This document shows, in pieces, positions 32,838 through 41,535 of a stretch of 64,000 bases of DNA (positions within the stretch are counted from its first letter, which is position 1; each line of letters starts with the position of its first letter). Below the pieces are notes generated by a model. It saw only the letters and a list, made by a program, of their open reading frames with translations. It was not told the origin of the DNA and ran no database searches. Source of the stretch: Candidatus Fermentithermobacillus carboniphilus (GTDB taxonomy: Bacteria; Bacillota; Sulfobacillia; Fermentithermobacillales; Fermentithermobacillaceae); assembly GCA_018208355.1 (NCBI GenBank), contig CP062796.1, forward strand, positions 425,217-489,216. The letters are read 5' to 3'. The translations under genes were made by a program, and so were the position numbers.

Positions 32838-33911
32838 TCATCTCTCCGGCACGTAGATTCCTTTCAGCTGCAGGACTTCCCTGAGTCTCGCTTCTACCAT
32901 GCGGCCGGCAGCCTTTTCTGTGTCTATTCCTTCTTCCCTGGATATCCGGAACACTTTCTTGAGAAGCAGAGGTATGTTCTCGACTTTCCGACGAGCCCGT
33001 TCAGGGTTGTAGCCCTCCAGCTCATCGGCAACTCCGATCACGCCACCCGCGTTTACGATGTAATCGGGCGCATAGAGTATCCCGCGCTGGAAAAGACGGA
33101 TTGCATCGTAAGGGTTCGCAAGCTGGTTGTTGGCCGCACCCGCTACTATCCTGCAGTTGAGCTTCGGGATGGTCTCTTCGTTCAAAATCCCTCCCATGGC
33201 GTTGGGCGAGAAAATATCGGCTTCGACCTCCAGGATTTCGGATGGCGATACTAAAGTCGCCCCGAGTTCGGAAGAAACCTCCCGGGCCCGCGAATCTTTG
33301 ATATCAGCCACGATTAGCCTGGCTCCCGCTTCCTTCAGATGTACGCAGAGCTTCTTGCCCACTTTGCCTAATCCCTGGACAGCCACGGACATTCCCTGAA
33401 GATCGCGTCTTCCGAACACTTCTTCTACACAGGCCAAAATGCCGAGGAAAACTCCGTAAGCCGTTAGGACGGAAGTATCCCCACTACCGCCATACTCGGA
33501 GGGAAGGCCGACCACGTACTGGGTCTCCGGAAGGCAGTGGACGAAATCAGCGGGATATGTCCCAACGTCTGTACCGGTGATGAACCGTCCGTTCAACCCC
33601 TCGATGAAGCGACCGTAGGCCCTGAAAAGGCCCTCGTCCTTGTCCCTATCTGGGTCGCCCCAGATAATCCCCTTTCCGCCTCCGAAATGATTTCCGCACG
33701 CGCCGGATTTGAGCGTCATCCCTTTGGAAAGCCTCAGGGCGTCCAAGATCGCCTCTTCTTCGGTTTTGTACGGAAACATCCTGGTACCGCCCAGAGCCGG
33801 TCCCAGCGTGGTATCATGCAACGCTATAATGGCCTTAAGCTTTTTCGCTTTGTCCCGGAAGAACATCACCTGCTCGTGTCCTTCACGGGCCATCATGTCG
33901 AAAAGGTCCAA
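32838..33911 (-). CDS. Phenylalanine/leucine dehydrogenase-like enzyme, first gene of the operon
   Basis: A 357-residue paralogue of the leucine dehydrogenase at 30810. The substrate region reads KSGACGNHFGGGKGIIWGDP and GTDVGTYPADFVHCLPETQYVVGLPSEYGGSGDTS. This is closer to Bacillus-type phenylalanine dehydrogenase (GTDMGT, EAYGGGGDSS) than to leucine dehydrogenase, so aromatic substrates are possible. The start is TTG at 33911: AAGGAGG lies eight bases upstream, the N-terminus then aligns with the paralogue (DLFDMMAREGHEQ against [13 protein letters not shown]), and the sigma-54 start point falls just upstream. A longer in-frame reading to 34013 would begin before the promoter. Confidence 0.88.
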   Translation of the reverse strand: MDLFDMMAREGHEQVMFFRDKAKKLKAIIALHDTTLGPALGGTRMFPYKTEEEAILDALRLSKGMTLKSGACGNHFGGGKGIIWGDPDRDKDEGLFRAYGRFIEGLNGRFITGTDVGTYPADFVHCLPETQYVVGLPSEYGGSGDTSVLTAYGVFLGILACVEEVFGRRDLQGMSVAVQGLGKVGKKLCVHLKEAGARLIVADIKDSRAREVSSELGATLVSPSEILEVEADIFSPNAMGGILNEETIPKLNCRIVAGAANNQLANPYDAIRLFQRGILYAPDYIVNAGGVIGVADELEGYNPERARRKVENIPLLLKKVFRISREEGIDTEKAAGRMVEARLREVLQLKGIYVPER

Positions 33912-33942
33912 CCAAATCGCCTCCTTCCGAAGAAGCATGAGG

Positions 33943-33960
33943 AGCAATAACCATGCCAAT
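33943..33960 (-). promoter_or_regulatory. Sigma-54 (-24/-12) promoter
   Basis: Minus strand TTGGCATG-GTTA-TTGCT places GG at 33957-33956 and GC at 33945-33944, exactly 10 bases apart. It differs from the consensus TTGGCACG-N4-TTGCW at one position. The start site would fall near 33932, giving a 20-base leader that contains AAGGAGG before the TTG start. An enhancer-binding protein gene lies upstream. Confidence 0.9.
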
Positions 33961-34077
33961 AGCCTCAATCGCTTCCCCCGTCGGGGCCACCGCAAAGCCG
34001 GATGATAATGCATAGGAAAAGAGGTTTTGTGCGAATTTTTGAAATTATATTACGGCTCCCTGATGAAACACGGGCTC

Positions 34078-34123
34078 TGCAAAAACATGCAGATTGGTCT
34101 AATCGTGCCTGCAGGTTTTTTCA
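34078..34123 (-). promoter_or_regulatory. Candidate enhancer (UAS) inverted repeat
   Basis: Two 15-base arms at 34078-34092 and 34109-34123 match as an inverted repeat at 13 of 15 positions, with a 16-base spacer. The first arm overlaps a 16-base dyad (CTGCA-N6-TGCAG, 34077-34092) and the second a palindrome CCTGCAGG (34108-34115). The centre lies about 168 bases upstream of the sigma-54 start, a normal distance for an enhancer-binding protein. A terminator for the upstream gene is less likely because no clear U-tract follows. The rest of the gap 33912-34214 shows nothing else. Confidence 0.6.
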
Positions 34124-34214
34124 TGTCCTTTATCAGACTGACGAGTGGCGTTGACAGCATCGTATGGCAGCCTTTCTTTTGTACGATCAAGGAAAGATGA
34201 CCCGGTTCAGAGGC

Positions 34215-35936
34215 TCATTTCGTCAAGAGACCATGTTTTTCCATTTTATAGTAAAGGCTTCGTATGCTGATATCAAGTATCCTGGCAGCCTTCGTTTTAT
34301 TGCCTTCGGCTTCTTTGAGTGCCCTCACGATAGCTTCTTTCTCCGCCTCTTCTATCGCTCTCTTGAGGGTACGGCAGCCGTCACCAGAGGTTTGACGGCT
34401 TGCCAAACCCTCCTCGCGCCGTTCCGGTACTGCAAATCCGAGGGGAGGCAGGTGCTCCAGCCTCACCGTATCTTCCTGGTATTTCATGTTGATGATCGCT
34501 CTGCCGAGCACATTCTCGAGTTCTCTCACATTCCCCGGCCACCGGTATGATCGGAATACCTCCATGACTTTCTCATCCACACCCACTACACATCTGCCGT
34601 ATTCCTGATTCAGCTTGCGGATGAGGTGCTCGCACAGTTCGGGAAGGTCTTCCATCCTCTGGCGCAGCGGAGGTATGAAGATGGGGATCACGTTGAGCCG
34701 GTAATAAAGGTCTTCACGGAAGCGGCCTTCTGCTACCAGCTGTTCCAGGGAGACGTTTGTAGCCGCTATAACCCGGACGTCTACCGGAGTGGGCTTGGAG
34801 TCACCTACGCGAACTATCTCTTTCTCCTGTAAAACCCTTAAGAGACTCGCTTGCAGAGATAGGTTCATGACACCTATCTCGTCGAGGAAAAGGGTCCCCC
34901 CGTCGGCTTCTTCGAATAGCCCCCGCCTCCCGCCTTTTTTGGCCCCGGTGAAAGCCCCGTCCACGTAACCGAAAAGCTCCGATTCCAGGAGCGACTCCGG
35001 CAGGGCGGCGCAGTTGACGCGCACGAAAGGTTTTTGGCGCCTGGGCGAAGCGCTGTGGATCGCGTGGGCGAAAAGCTCCTTCCCAGTACCGCTTTCGCCC
35101 CTCAAAAGCACCGTGACCGAAGTGGGAGCTACACGCTTTGCCTGCTCGACCGCCTGAACCATAAGAGGACTCGAGGCCACCACGTCGTTGAAAGTGTACT
35201 TCGCCTCAAGCTGGCGCACGATCTTCTTCATACGTTCGAGCTCCTCGGTAAGCCGTATTATCTCAGATACGTCGTGGATAACCCCGACGCTGCCTTTGAG
35301 CTCGTTGTCTACTATGACGGGAGCCACCGTCACAACAACCTGGCGCTTCATGGGGCCGACTTTCATGGGGACGTTTTTCACGGGTTTCCTCGTCTTTAAG
35401 ACCTGCATGTGCATACTTTCTCCTTCGGCGATATCGACCGTGGCTGGCTTGCCCAGGACATCCTTCTCGGTCAAACCCGTGAGCCTTGTGTAGGCGGGGT
35501 TTATCAGAAGGCCGTTTCCGTTAGCGTCCACCACCGAAATTGCATCTTGGGTAGCGTTGATTATGGCCGAAAGGAGCGTCTGTACCTGCTTCAAATTGGT
35601 GATCTCTTCGGCCAGGTGTTTCATCTCCGTAATGTCTCTGAAAACCGCCACTGCGCCCACCACATTCCCTTCTGAGTCTTTTACCGGGACCCTATTGGTG
35701 ATGATGGTGGTACTCCCGATATCCTGCTTCTGGTTGATCTCGGCGATCCCGGTAGAAAGGACATGGTCGAGCCTGGTATTCGGGATAACTTCGCGGATGT
35801 GTTTGCCTATGACCTCTTCGGCCTTTTTGTTGATGAGCTTTTCGGCGGAAGGATTGAAGACAAATACTTTGCAATCTTTATCGACGGCCACGATAGCATC
35901 GTGAGTGGAATTGAGGATTAGATCTAGAAGCTGCAT
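34215..35936 (-). CDS. Sigma-54-dependent enhancer-binding regulator (PAS-PAS-AAA+-Fis)
   Basis: About 573 residues. Two PAS domains lie at about 5-110 (ILNSTHDAIVAVDKDCKVFVFNPSAEK) and 120-225. A helical linker precedes the AAA+ domain: Walker A GESGTGKE, the sigma-54 contact loop GAFTGA, Walker B GGTLFLDEIG and YRLNVIPI. The Fis-type helix-turn-helix at the C-terminus reads NKTKAARILDISIRSLYYKMEKHGL. It would sense a signal by PAS and activate the sigma-54 promoter at 33943-33960. The ATG at 35936 is used; a GTG at 35963 would add nine residues. BkdR-type regulators of branched-chain catabolism have a similar layout. Confidence 0.9.
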   Translation of the reverse strand: MQLLDLILNSTHDAIVAVDKDCKVFVFNPSAEKLINKKAEEVIGKHIREVIPNTRLDHVLSTGIAEINQKQDIGSTTIITNRVPVKDSEGNVVGAVAVFRDITEMKHLAEEITNLKQVQTLLSAIINATQDAISVVDANGNGLLINPAYTRLTGLTEKDVLGKPATVDIAEGESMHMQVLKTRKPVKNVPMKVGPMKRQVVVTVAPVIVDNELKGSVGVIHDVSEIIRLTEELERMKKIVRQLEAKYTFNDVVASSPLMVQAVEQAKRVAPTSVTVLLRGESGTGKELFAHAIHSASPRRQKPFVRVNCAALPESLLESELFGYVDGAFTGAKKGGRRGLFEEADGGTLFLDEIGVMNLSLQASLLRVLQEKEIVRVGDSKPTPVDVRVIAATNVSLEQLVAEGRFREDLYYRLNVIPIFIPPLRQRMEDLPELCEHLIRKLNQEYGRCVVGVDEKVMEVFRSYRWPGNVRELENVLGRAIINMKYQEDTVRLEHLPPLGFAVPERREEGLASRQTSGDGCRTLKRAIEEAEKEAIVRALKEAEGNKTKAARILDISIRSLYYKMEKHGLLTK

Positions 35937-35970
35937 CCTCGCAAGGTCCTGCAAACAGAACACCCCCGCT

Positions 35971-35987
35971 CTGTAGAAATTCTACAG
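35971..35987. promoter_or_regulatory. Perfect 17-bp palindrome upstream of the regulator
   Basis: CTGTAGAA-A-TTCTACAG lies 34 bases upstream of the regulator ATG and is flanked by CCCC and GGGG that extend the symmetry. It follows the spo0A stop by 36 bases. No U-tract is seen, so an operator is at least as likely as a terminator. Confidence 0.5.
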
Positions 35988-36023
35988 GGTGGGGCAGAAG
36001 ATCCTTTTTTCGCGTGCCGGGTG

Positions 36024-36785
36024 TTACGCTCCTAATCTCAAGCGGTCTGCAACCATGGCGATAAACTCAGAGTTAGTAGGCTTCCCTTTTTCCTGGTTAA
36101 TCGTATGCCCGAACATCTTCTCTATGTATTCGACATTTCCTCTATCCCACGCCACTTCTATGGCATGCCGGATCGCACGTTCGACGCGGCTGGGGGTAGT
36201 CGAATATTTTGCGGCTATGGCAGGGTACAATTCCTTGGTGATTTTGGACAAAAGGTCTACCCTGTCTACCACCATCACGATGGCATCTCTGAGATACAGG
36301 TATCCCTTTATATGAGCGGGAATCCCCAGTTCGTGCATGATCATGGTGACTTTGGCATCTTGATTCTTCTCTTTATCCCTCACAACAGGTGGCTTTGGCG
36401 GAAGAGTCTTACCGAGGAACAGCTGGCGCAACCGTTCAGTGAGAATGTCCAGGTCGAAGGGTTTGAGGATATAGTAATCGGCCCCCAGCTCCAGGACCCT
36501 GTGAGTGATGGATTCTTGACCGAAAGCCGTGAGCATGACGACTTTGGGGCGCTTTGAAGCCTCAATGCCAGACATGCGTTCTAGAACGCCAATGCCATCG
36601 AGATATGGCATTATTATGTCGAGAACGACTATGTCCGGGGAAACCTCATCGATAAGTTCCAGGGCTTCGAGCCCGTTGTACGCAACCCCCACCACATCCA
36701 TGTCATCTTGTTTCCCGAGATACTCCTGGAGCAGGTTGACGAATTCTTTGTTATCGTCTGCGATCAGTACCCGAATTTTCTGCAT
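36024..36785 (-). CDS. spo0A: Sporulation master regulator Spo0A
   Basis: A 253-residue response regulator. The receiver has the acidic pair Asp10-Asp11, phosphoacceptor Asp56 (IVVLDIIMP), and Lys in ILKPFDLD. The C-terminal effector domain begins near residue 145 ([23 protein letters not shown]) and holds the DNA-recognition segment [20 protein letters not shown]. It switches on early sporulation genes when phosphorylated. It follows spoIVB, as in nearly all sporeformers, and has its own likely sigma-A promoter. Confidence 0.97.
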   Translation of the reverse strand: MQKIRVLIADDNKEFVNLLQEYLGKQDDMDVVGVAYNGLEALELIDEVSPDIVVLDIIMPYLDGIGVLERMSGIEASKRPKVVMLTAFGQESITHRVLELGADYYILKPFDLDILTERLRQLFLGKTLPPKPPVVRDKEKNQDAKVTMIMHELGIPAHIKGYLYLRDAIVMVVDRVDLLSKITKELYPAIAAKYSTTPSRVERAIRHAIEVAWDRGNVEYIEKMFGHTINQEKGKPTNSEFIAMVADRLRLGA

Positions 36786-36857
36786 AACTCGTAACTCCCC
36801 TCCCTATGTCTGGATCTACGTAGCAGTAATTCCGTCTTCTGACAGTCGCTACCAGCT

Positions 36858-36886
36858 ATTGTATATAGGTTCGGCACATTTGACAA
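36858..36886 (-). promoter_or_regulatory. Predicted sigma-A promoter of spo0A
   Basis: Minus strand TTGTCA (36886-36881), 17 bases, then TACAAT (36863-36858), about 75 bases upstream of the spo0A start. TTGTCAAA overlapping the -35 also resembles a Spo0A box (TGTCGAA), which would allow autoregulation. Confidence 0.6.
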
Positions 36887-36944
36887 GAACCCTTCTCAGC
36901 TTTCGATTCGGTGCACCGATACGCTGATTTAGGCAATCATCTGG

Positions 36945-38291
36945 CTACGGGGCAGTCACTTCCAAGCACTTACACGGAAACTCGCTGAACGCCGCCACTG
37001 CACCGGTCCGGGATGCGCCGGGCAGTATGTGTGCCTCTTGGGCCATCCATTCGGCGAAAGTACCGTAGCCCCGCGCCGGATCGTTCACGAGCACGTGAGT
37101 GATGGCGCCTACAAGGCAGCCATCCTGGATTATGGGACTTCCGCTCATCCCCTGGACTATGCCCCCGGTCATCTTCAAGAGTCGGGGATCGGTTATCTTC
37201 ACGAGAAAACCTTTGGATGAGAAGCCAGTGCCTGAAAATACCTGCTCTATTTCGATGGAGAACCGCTCGACGGTCCGCCCGTTCACCGTTGTCAGCATTT
37301 CAGCCGGCCCTTTCTTCACCTGGCTCTGAAAGCCGAGAGGGATCGGATCGGGGTAGAACGGGTTGACAAGACCAGTCTCGAGGACTCCAGATATACCGCA
37401 GGGACCATTTTTCATGATGTTACCGATGACGTCCTCTCCCTGGATGAATATGCCGAGAACCTCACCGGGTTCTCCCTTTTTGCTGGGCTGGACCCCGGTG
37501 ACGGTGGCCCGCACTATTTGCCCCTCTTTCATGGAAACAGGCTTCCGGGAGTCTCCTTCGGCGATCACGTGGCCCAGCGCCGCGTAGAGACCCGAGTTTT
37601 TTTCGTAGAACGTGAGCGTACCTACCCCCGCCAGGGAATCTTTTACAAGAAGACCCAACCTGAACCCACCGTCCTTGTGACGCACGGGCCAAAGGACCTT
37701 CTTCACGACGGACCCATCCGCCTTCTCGACCAAAAGTTCGACCCACTTTCCTTCTTTCCCCGCACCGTCAATGGCGAGAGCCAGCTCGTCCTTGCTCCGG
37801 ATTCGCCTGTCTCCGACCGAGAGTATCACGTCGCCCACCTCGATCCCGGCATTTCTGGCAGGCCATACTTCCCTGCCGTCTATAGTCTCCACGGGCGAGA
37901 TCCCTGTGACTACAAGGCCGGAGCTTCGAAGTATGACGCCTATAGAGTGACCGCCGGGAACCACCATTAGCGGTTCCTCTACCACCAGCGACACTTTTCG
38001 CAAAGGGATGAGGCCAAACAGCCTGAACTCGACCGAGAACTCTCCTGGCCTCGCGGTATCCATCGTAAGCCGCGTGGGGATCTTCCCCCAGGGGTGCTTC
38101 TCGAGAGATGCAGCGTTGCTGGAATATACCGAAACCACAGGGAAACCAGTATCTATGATAAAGGGCTGCCCCGTCGTAACCGTGATGGCGTCAGGGTAAG
38201 AAAAAGCAAGGCGAAAAGAATCGGAACCTACGACGGCGAGGACGACCAGGCTTATGACGATCCCCAGCGTCTTTCTTCTGCGCGGGTTCAA
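36945..38291 (-). CDS. spoIVB: SpoIVB peptidase
   Basis: A 448-residue serine peptidase that is secreted from the forespore and triggers pro-sigma-K processing. An N-terminal transmembrane helix spans about 8-28. A PDZ domain lies at about 120-210 (GLVVTGISPVETIDGREVWPARNAGIEVGDVILSVGDRRI). The peptidase domain has the Ser motif GIVQGMSGSPIIQDGCLVGAITHVLV and an upstream ALGHVIAEGDS with the likely His. The start is TTG at 38291 with GGGGGTGAG upstream. It lies between recN and spo0A, the conserved position. Confidence 0.95.
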   Translation of the reverse strand: MNPRRRKTLGIVISLVVLAVVGSDSFRLAFSYPDAITVTTGQPFIIDTGFPVVSVYSSNAASLEKHPWGKIPTRLTMDTARPGEFSVEFRLFGLIPLRKVSLVVEEPLMVVPGGHSIGVILRSSGLVVTGISPVETIDGREVWPARNAGIEVGDVILSVGDRRIRSKDELALAIDGAGKEGKWVELLVEKADGSVVKKVLWPVRHKDGGFRLGLLVKDSLAGVGTLTFYEKNSGLYAALGHVIAEGDSRKPVSMKEGQIVRATVTGVQPSKKGEPGEVLGIFIQGEDVIGNIMKNGPCGISGVLETGLVNPFYPDPIPLGFQSQVKKGPAEMLTTVNGRTVERFSIEIEQVFSGTGFSSKGFLVKITDPRLLKMTGGIVQGMSGSPIIQDGCLVGAITHVLVNDPARGYGTFAEWMAQEAHILPGASRTGAVAAFSEFPCKCLEVTAP

Positions 38292-38397
38292 GAGAGGCTC
38301 ACCCCCAATGCGGCTTTCACAGGTATTAAGGTTTACCGTAAGTGGGGGTTTTATAACGAGGACCGCTCCCTAATCTGTGACCAGGAGGATCAGCGGC

Positions 38398-40140
38398 TCA
38401 CTGGGTTTTCGTCGGGGCAGACCGGGCTTTCTGAGCTTCCTTGTACTTCTGGGCCGAAAGCAAAAGTTCCCTTCCGTGTTCGAGCGATATTTCCATGTCA
38501 GTGCCGCTCAGCATCCTGGAAATCTCCCTGACCCGTCTTTCTCCTTCTACCAGTTCCACTTTGGCAAAAGTCCTGCCGTCTTTTTCAAACTTTGACACCA
38601 CGTAGTGGTTGTCAGCCATCGCCGCTATGGATGCCAGGTGGGTGACGCAGAGAACCTGGTGGGTGCGAGATAAGTCCCAGAGCTTTTCGGCGATGGCTTG
38701 TCCCGCCTTACCGCCGACTCCGGCGTCGATCTCATCGAATATCAGGACAGGAACGGGGTCCGATTCTTCCAGGTACGACTTTATAGCCAGCATGAGCCTG
38801 GAAAGTTCGCCTCCCGACGCCACCTTGTGTAGGGGCATCGGGATTTCGCCGGGGTTTGCCGAGAAGAGGAAACTCACTCTGTCAAAGCCATCAGGGAATA
38901 CTCTCACCTTCTCACCGCCGGCACAAATGCCATTAGGATCCGGTTCCCTCTCCACCCTGACGATGAACCTTGCTCCCGGCATACCGAGGTCTTCCAGGGT
39001 CTTTGATACAGTCCTCTCCATGTGTGAGGCAATCTCTTTTCTCCGGTCCGAGAGCTTCTGACCGGTGGATACCATCTGAGCCTCGACATCCCGAAGTTTT
39101 CGATCTAGGCTTTCCAGGATCTCGTCAGCCCGGATAAGGGTGTCAAGCTTTTTCTTGGCCTGAGCACCATATTCCAGGACCTTTTCGACGTTCCCGCCAT
39201 ACTTGGACTTAAGTCTTTCGAGGAGGTCCAGGCGTTCCTCGACCTCTTTAAGCCTCCTCGGGTCGAGAGTGAGCTTTTTCTCGTAGGCACGAATGGCATC
39301 GAGAGCAGACTCCAGGCTGAACATCACCTGGTCCAGGGCCTCACAAACTTTCTCCGCCGAAGGGTCGGTAGATGCCACCTTCTTGAACAAGGAAATGGCA
39401 ACACCCAGCAATTCGAATACGGGAGGAACTCCCGGTTCTCCCGAGTATAGTTTGCGGTACGCCTCGCGGGTGAGCTCCATGAGCCTTTTCTGAGACGACA
39501 AGATAAGGTGCTCTTGCCGGAGAACTTCTTCCTCTCCCGGCTTTAGCCTCGACCTATCTATCTCCTCAACCTGAAATGACAGAAGGTCTATCTCCCTTTT
39601 TCGCGTGTCTGCGTCCTTCCTGAGATCTTGCATCTCCCTGAGTATGGCCTGTCTTTCCTCAAAAAGCCGCGCAAACTCGGATTTTGCTGGTTCCACAAGG
39701 TCTCTTCTCATACCGTCGAGTATGCGGAGATAGTTTTGCGGCCGGAGCAACGAATGATGTTCCTGCTGTCCGTGGATGTCCACAAGGCGGCTGCCGAGGG
39801 ATTGAGCCATCGCCATGGTGGCGATCCGCCCATTTATCCGCAGGTAAGACCTTTCCTGAAGGACATCTCGCTGGATCGAGATTTCCGCGCTATCGCCGAG
39901 ATACTCCCGGAGTTCCCCGTCGTCTTTCCCCGGAATGACGAGAAGGTCCAGGGTCGCCCGTTCTTCACCGGTCCTTATGACATCGCTGGAGGTCCTGTAT
40001 CCGAGGCACGCCATGACCGCGTCGATTATCATGGACTTGCCCGCACCGGTCTCGCCCGTGAATACAGAAAGCCCCGGTCTCAGCTCCAGCTCGACATCCT
40101 GAAATATACCGAAATTTCGAATCCGCAGGTACGAAAGCAT
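38398..40140 (-). CDS. recN: DNA repair protein RecN
   Basis: A 580-residue SMC-like ATPase. Walker A is GETGAGKSMIIDAV near residue 30, followed by the long coiled coil (about 150-350). The signature region VASGGELSRLMLAI and Walker B PVLIFDEIDAGVGGKAGQAIAEKL follow, then VLCVTHLASIAAMADNHY. It acts early in double-strand break repair by homologous recombination. The gene lies between argR and spoIVB in the usual order. Confidence 0.96.
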   Translation of the reverse strand: MLSYLRIRNFGIFQDVELELRPGLSVFTGETGAGKSMIIDAVMACLGYRTSSDVIRTGEERATLDLLVIPGKDDGELREYLGDSAEISIQRDVLQERSYLRINGRIATMAMAQSLGSRLVDIHGQQEHHSLLRPQNYLRILDGMRRDLVEPAKSEFARLFEERQAILREMQDLRKDADTRKREIDLLSFQVEEIDRSRLKPGEEEVLRQEHLILSSQKRLMELTREAYRKLYSGEPGVPPVFELLGVAISLFKKVASTDPSAEKVCEALDQVMFSLESALDAIRAYEKKLTLDPRRLKEVEERLDLLERLKSKYGGNVEKVLEYGAQAKKKLDTLIRADEILESLDRKLRDVEAQMVSTGQKLSDRRKEIASHMERTVSKTLEDLGMPGARFIVRVEREPDPNGICAGGEKVRVFPDGFDRVSFLFSANPGEIPMPLHKVASGGELSRLMLAIKSYLEESDPVPVLIFDEIDAGVGGKAGQAIAEKLWDLSRTHQVLCVTHLASIAAMADNHYVVSKFEKDGRTFAKVELVEGERRVREISRMLSGTDMEISLEHGRELLLSAQKYKEAQKARSAPTKTQ

Positions 40141-40146
40141 GGTAGG

Positions 40147-40602
40147 TCACAATCCCGCCATCTTCCTGAGGGTCTCGAGCACCTCGGAGGCAGGCACCCC
40201 TTCTTTGACTACTACGAGCACCGCATTGTCACCTGCCACCGTACCGAGTATCCCATTGAGTTTTAGCCCGTCTATGGCTTCACCGACAGCCGACGCCGTC
40301 CCGGAAATAGTCTTGACCAGGATGATGTTCTGGGACCTGTCCATATCCACACAACAGTCGGCGAATAACCTGTGAAACCTCTCCCTGTACACGAGAGAGG
40401 GGTCCCCCGGCATCAGGGCATACTTGTACCTGCCGTCCCCTGTGGGCACCCTAACAAGGTTCAGTTCCTTGATGTCCCTGGATATGGTGGCCTGGGTAAC
40501 TTTGATTCCCTCTTTCGCCAAAAGCTCGCAAAGCTCGTCCTGGCTGGTGATGATATTATGCGATACAAGCTCGATTATCCTCATCTGTCTTTTGGCCTTC
40601 AT
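40147..40602 (-). CDS. argR: Arginine repressor ArgR
   Basis: A 151-residue repressor with an N-terminal winged helix (RQMRIIELVSHNIITSQDELCELLAKEGIKVTQATISRDIKEL) and a C-terminal oligomerisation and arginine-binding domain (NIILVKTISGTASAVGEAIDGL, then ILGTVAGDNAVLVV). It controls arginine biosynthesis and catabolism genes. Six bases separate it from recN. Confidence 0.95.
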   Translation of the reverse strand: MKAKRQMRIIELVSHNIITSQDELCELLAKEGIKVTQATISRDIKELNLVRVPTGDGRYKYALMPGDPSLVYRERFHRLFADCCVDMDRSQNIILVKTISGTASAVGEAIDGLKLNGILGTVAGDNAVLVVVKEGVPASEVLETLRKMAGL

Positions 40603-40656
40603 CGGAAAGACTCCCCCTTGCGCACGTATCGTTTCCCAACCAGTACCCTGCCGGCC

Positions 40657-41529
40657 TCACCTTGGCAGCCTGTCCGCTCCTTCTTTCAGTTTCTTCCGAA
40701 GCACGTCATAAAACGACCAGCCTTTGCACCGAAGTAGGACCACTTTGAACTCTGACTTTTCGACTACCACTCTGTCTTTCTTTTCAAGTGGAAAGAATTC
40801 CTGCCCATCCAGGGACAACATGGTAGACTGGCTGGGAACAGCCACCTCGATCTCGCAGGACTCGGATGACGGCACTACGATAGATCTGGAATAGAGCGTG
40901 TGAGGGCAAATGGGCGTGACGAGAAGAGCTTCTATGTGGGGAGCGAGAAGAGGGCCGCCCGCCGAAAGAGAGTAGGCAGTAGACCCGGTGGGGGTCGAGA
41001 CGATTATCCCGTCGGCGAAATACGTATCGACATCCTTGCCCGATACTTTAAGGGAAAAGGCGTTTAGCCTGCCGTAGGGCCCCTTGGTCACGCATGCCTC
41101 GTTCAGCGCAATGCTCTTGAAGACGGTCTTTCCATTTCTTTCAACCCTGGCCGACAGCATTAGTCTTTCATCCTTTTGACCCTCACCTGCCAAAAAGGAC
41201 GGGAGCGTCTCTAAAAGACTCTCTTCTTCAAGCTCTGTCAAAAACCCGAAATGGCCGAGGTTAACCCCTAAAAGCGGTACGCCCTCAGGTCCCAGGCGCC
41301 TCGCCGCTCCCAGAAGAGTACCGTCACCTCCTAGAACCACCGCAAACAGTACCCGGGTTTTCCACTCTTCGATACGGAGACCGCTGTCGCTCAAACCCAA
41401 GGCCTGGGCAGTGCACGTCGGAAGATATCCAGCGTACCCCCGTCCTGATAGCCACCGCAGAAGCTCCCTGGTCAGCCCGGGGCTTTCTTCCTTGTCCAGA
41501 TTGGGTATTATGCCGATCCCTTTTTTCAA
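40657..41529 (-). CDS. nadK: NAD kinase
   Basis: A 290-residue NAD kinase (NAD + ATP or polyphosphate to NADP). The diagnostic VVLGGDGTLLGAARRLG lies near residue 70, with GVNLGHFGFLTELEEESL following. The NE motif is SIALNEACVTKG, and the Gly-rich DGIIVSTPTGSTAYSLSAGGPLLAP comes later. It lies between dxs and argR, the typical Firmicutes order. Confidence 0.96.
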   Translation of the reverse strand: MKKGIGIIPNLDKEESPGLTRELLRWLSGRGYAGYLPTCTAQALGLSDSGLRIEEWKTRVLFAVVLGGDGTLLGAARRLGPEGVPLLGVNLGHFGFLTELEEESLLETLPSFLAGEGQKDERLMLSARVERNGKTVFKSIALNEACVTKGPYGRLNAFSLKVSGKDVDTYFADGIIVSTPTGSTAYSLSAGGPLLAPHIEALLVTPICPHTLYSRSIVVPSSESCEIEVAVPSQSTMLSLDGQEFFPLEKKDRVVVEKSEFKVVLLRCKGWSFYDVLRKKLKEGADRLPR

Positions 41530-41535
41530 TTGCCG

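Noticed and set aside
33912..34013. Upstream ATG for the first dehydrogenase of the fermentation operon
   Set aside because: It would start before the predicted sigma-54 transcription start; the TTG at 33911 has a perfect ribosome site and aligns with the paralogue.
34098..34110. Second sigma-54-like site AGGCACG upstream of the fermentation operon
   Set aside because: The -24 half is good, but no GC dinucleotide lies at the required -12 position; the site at 33943-33960 is far better.
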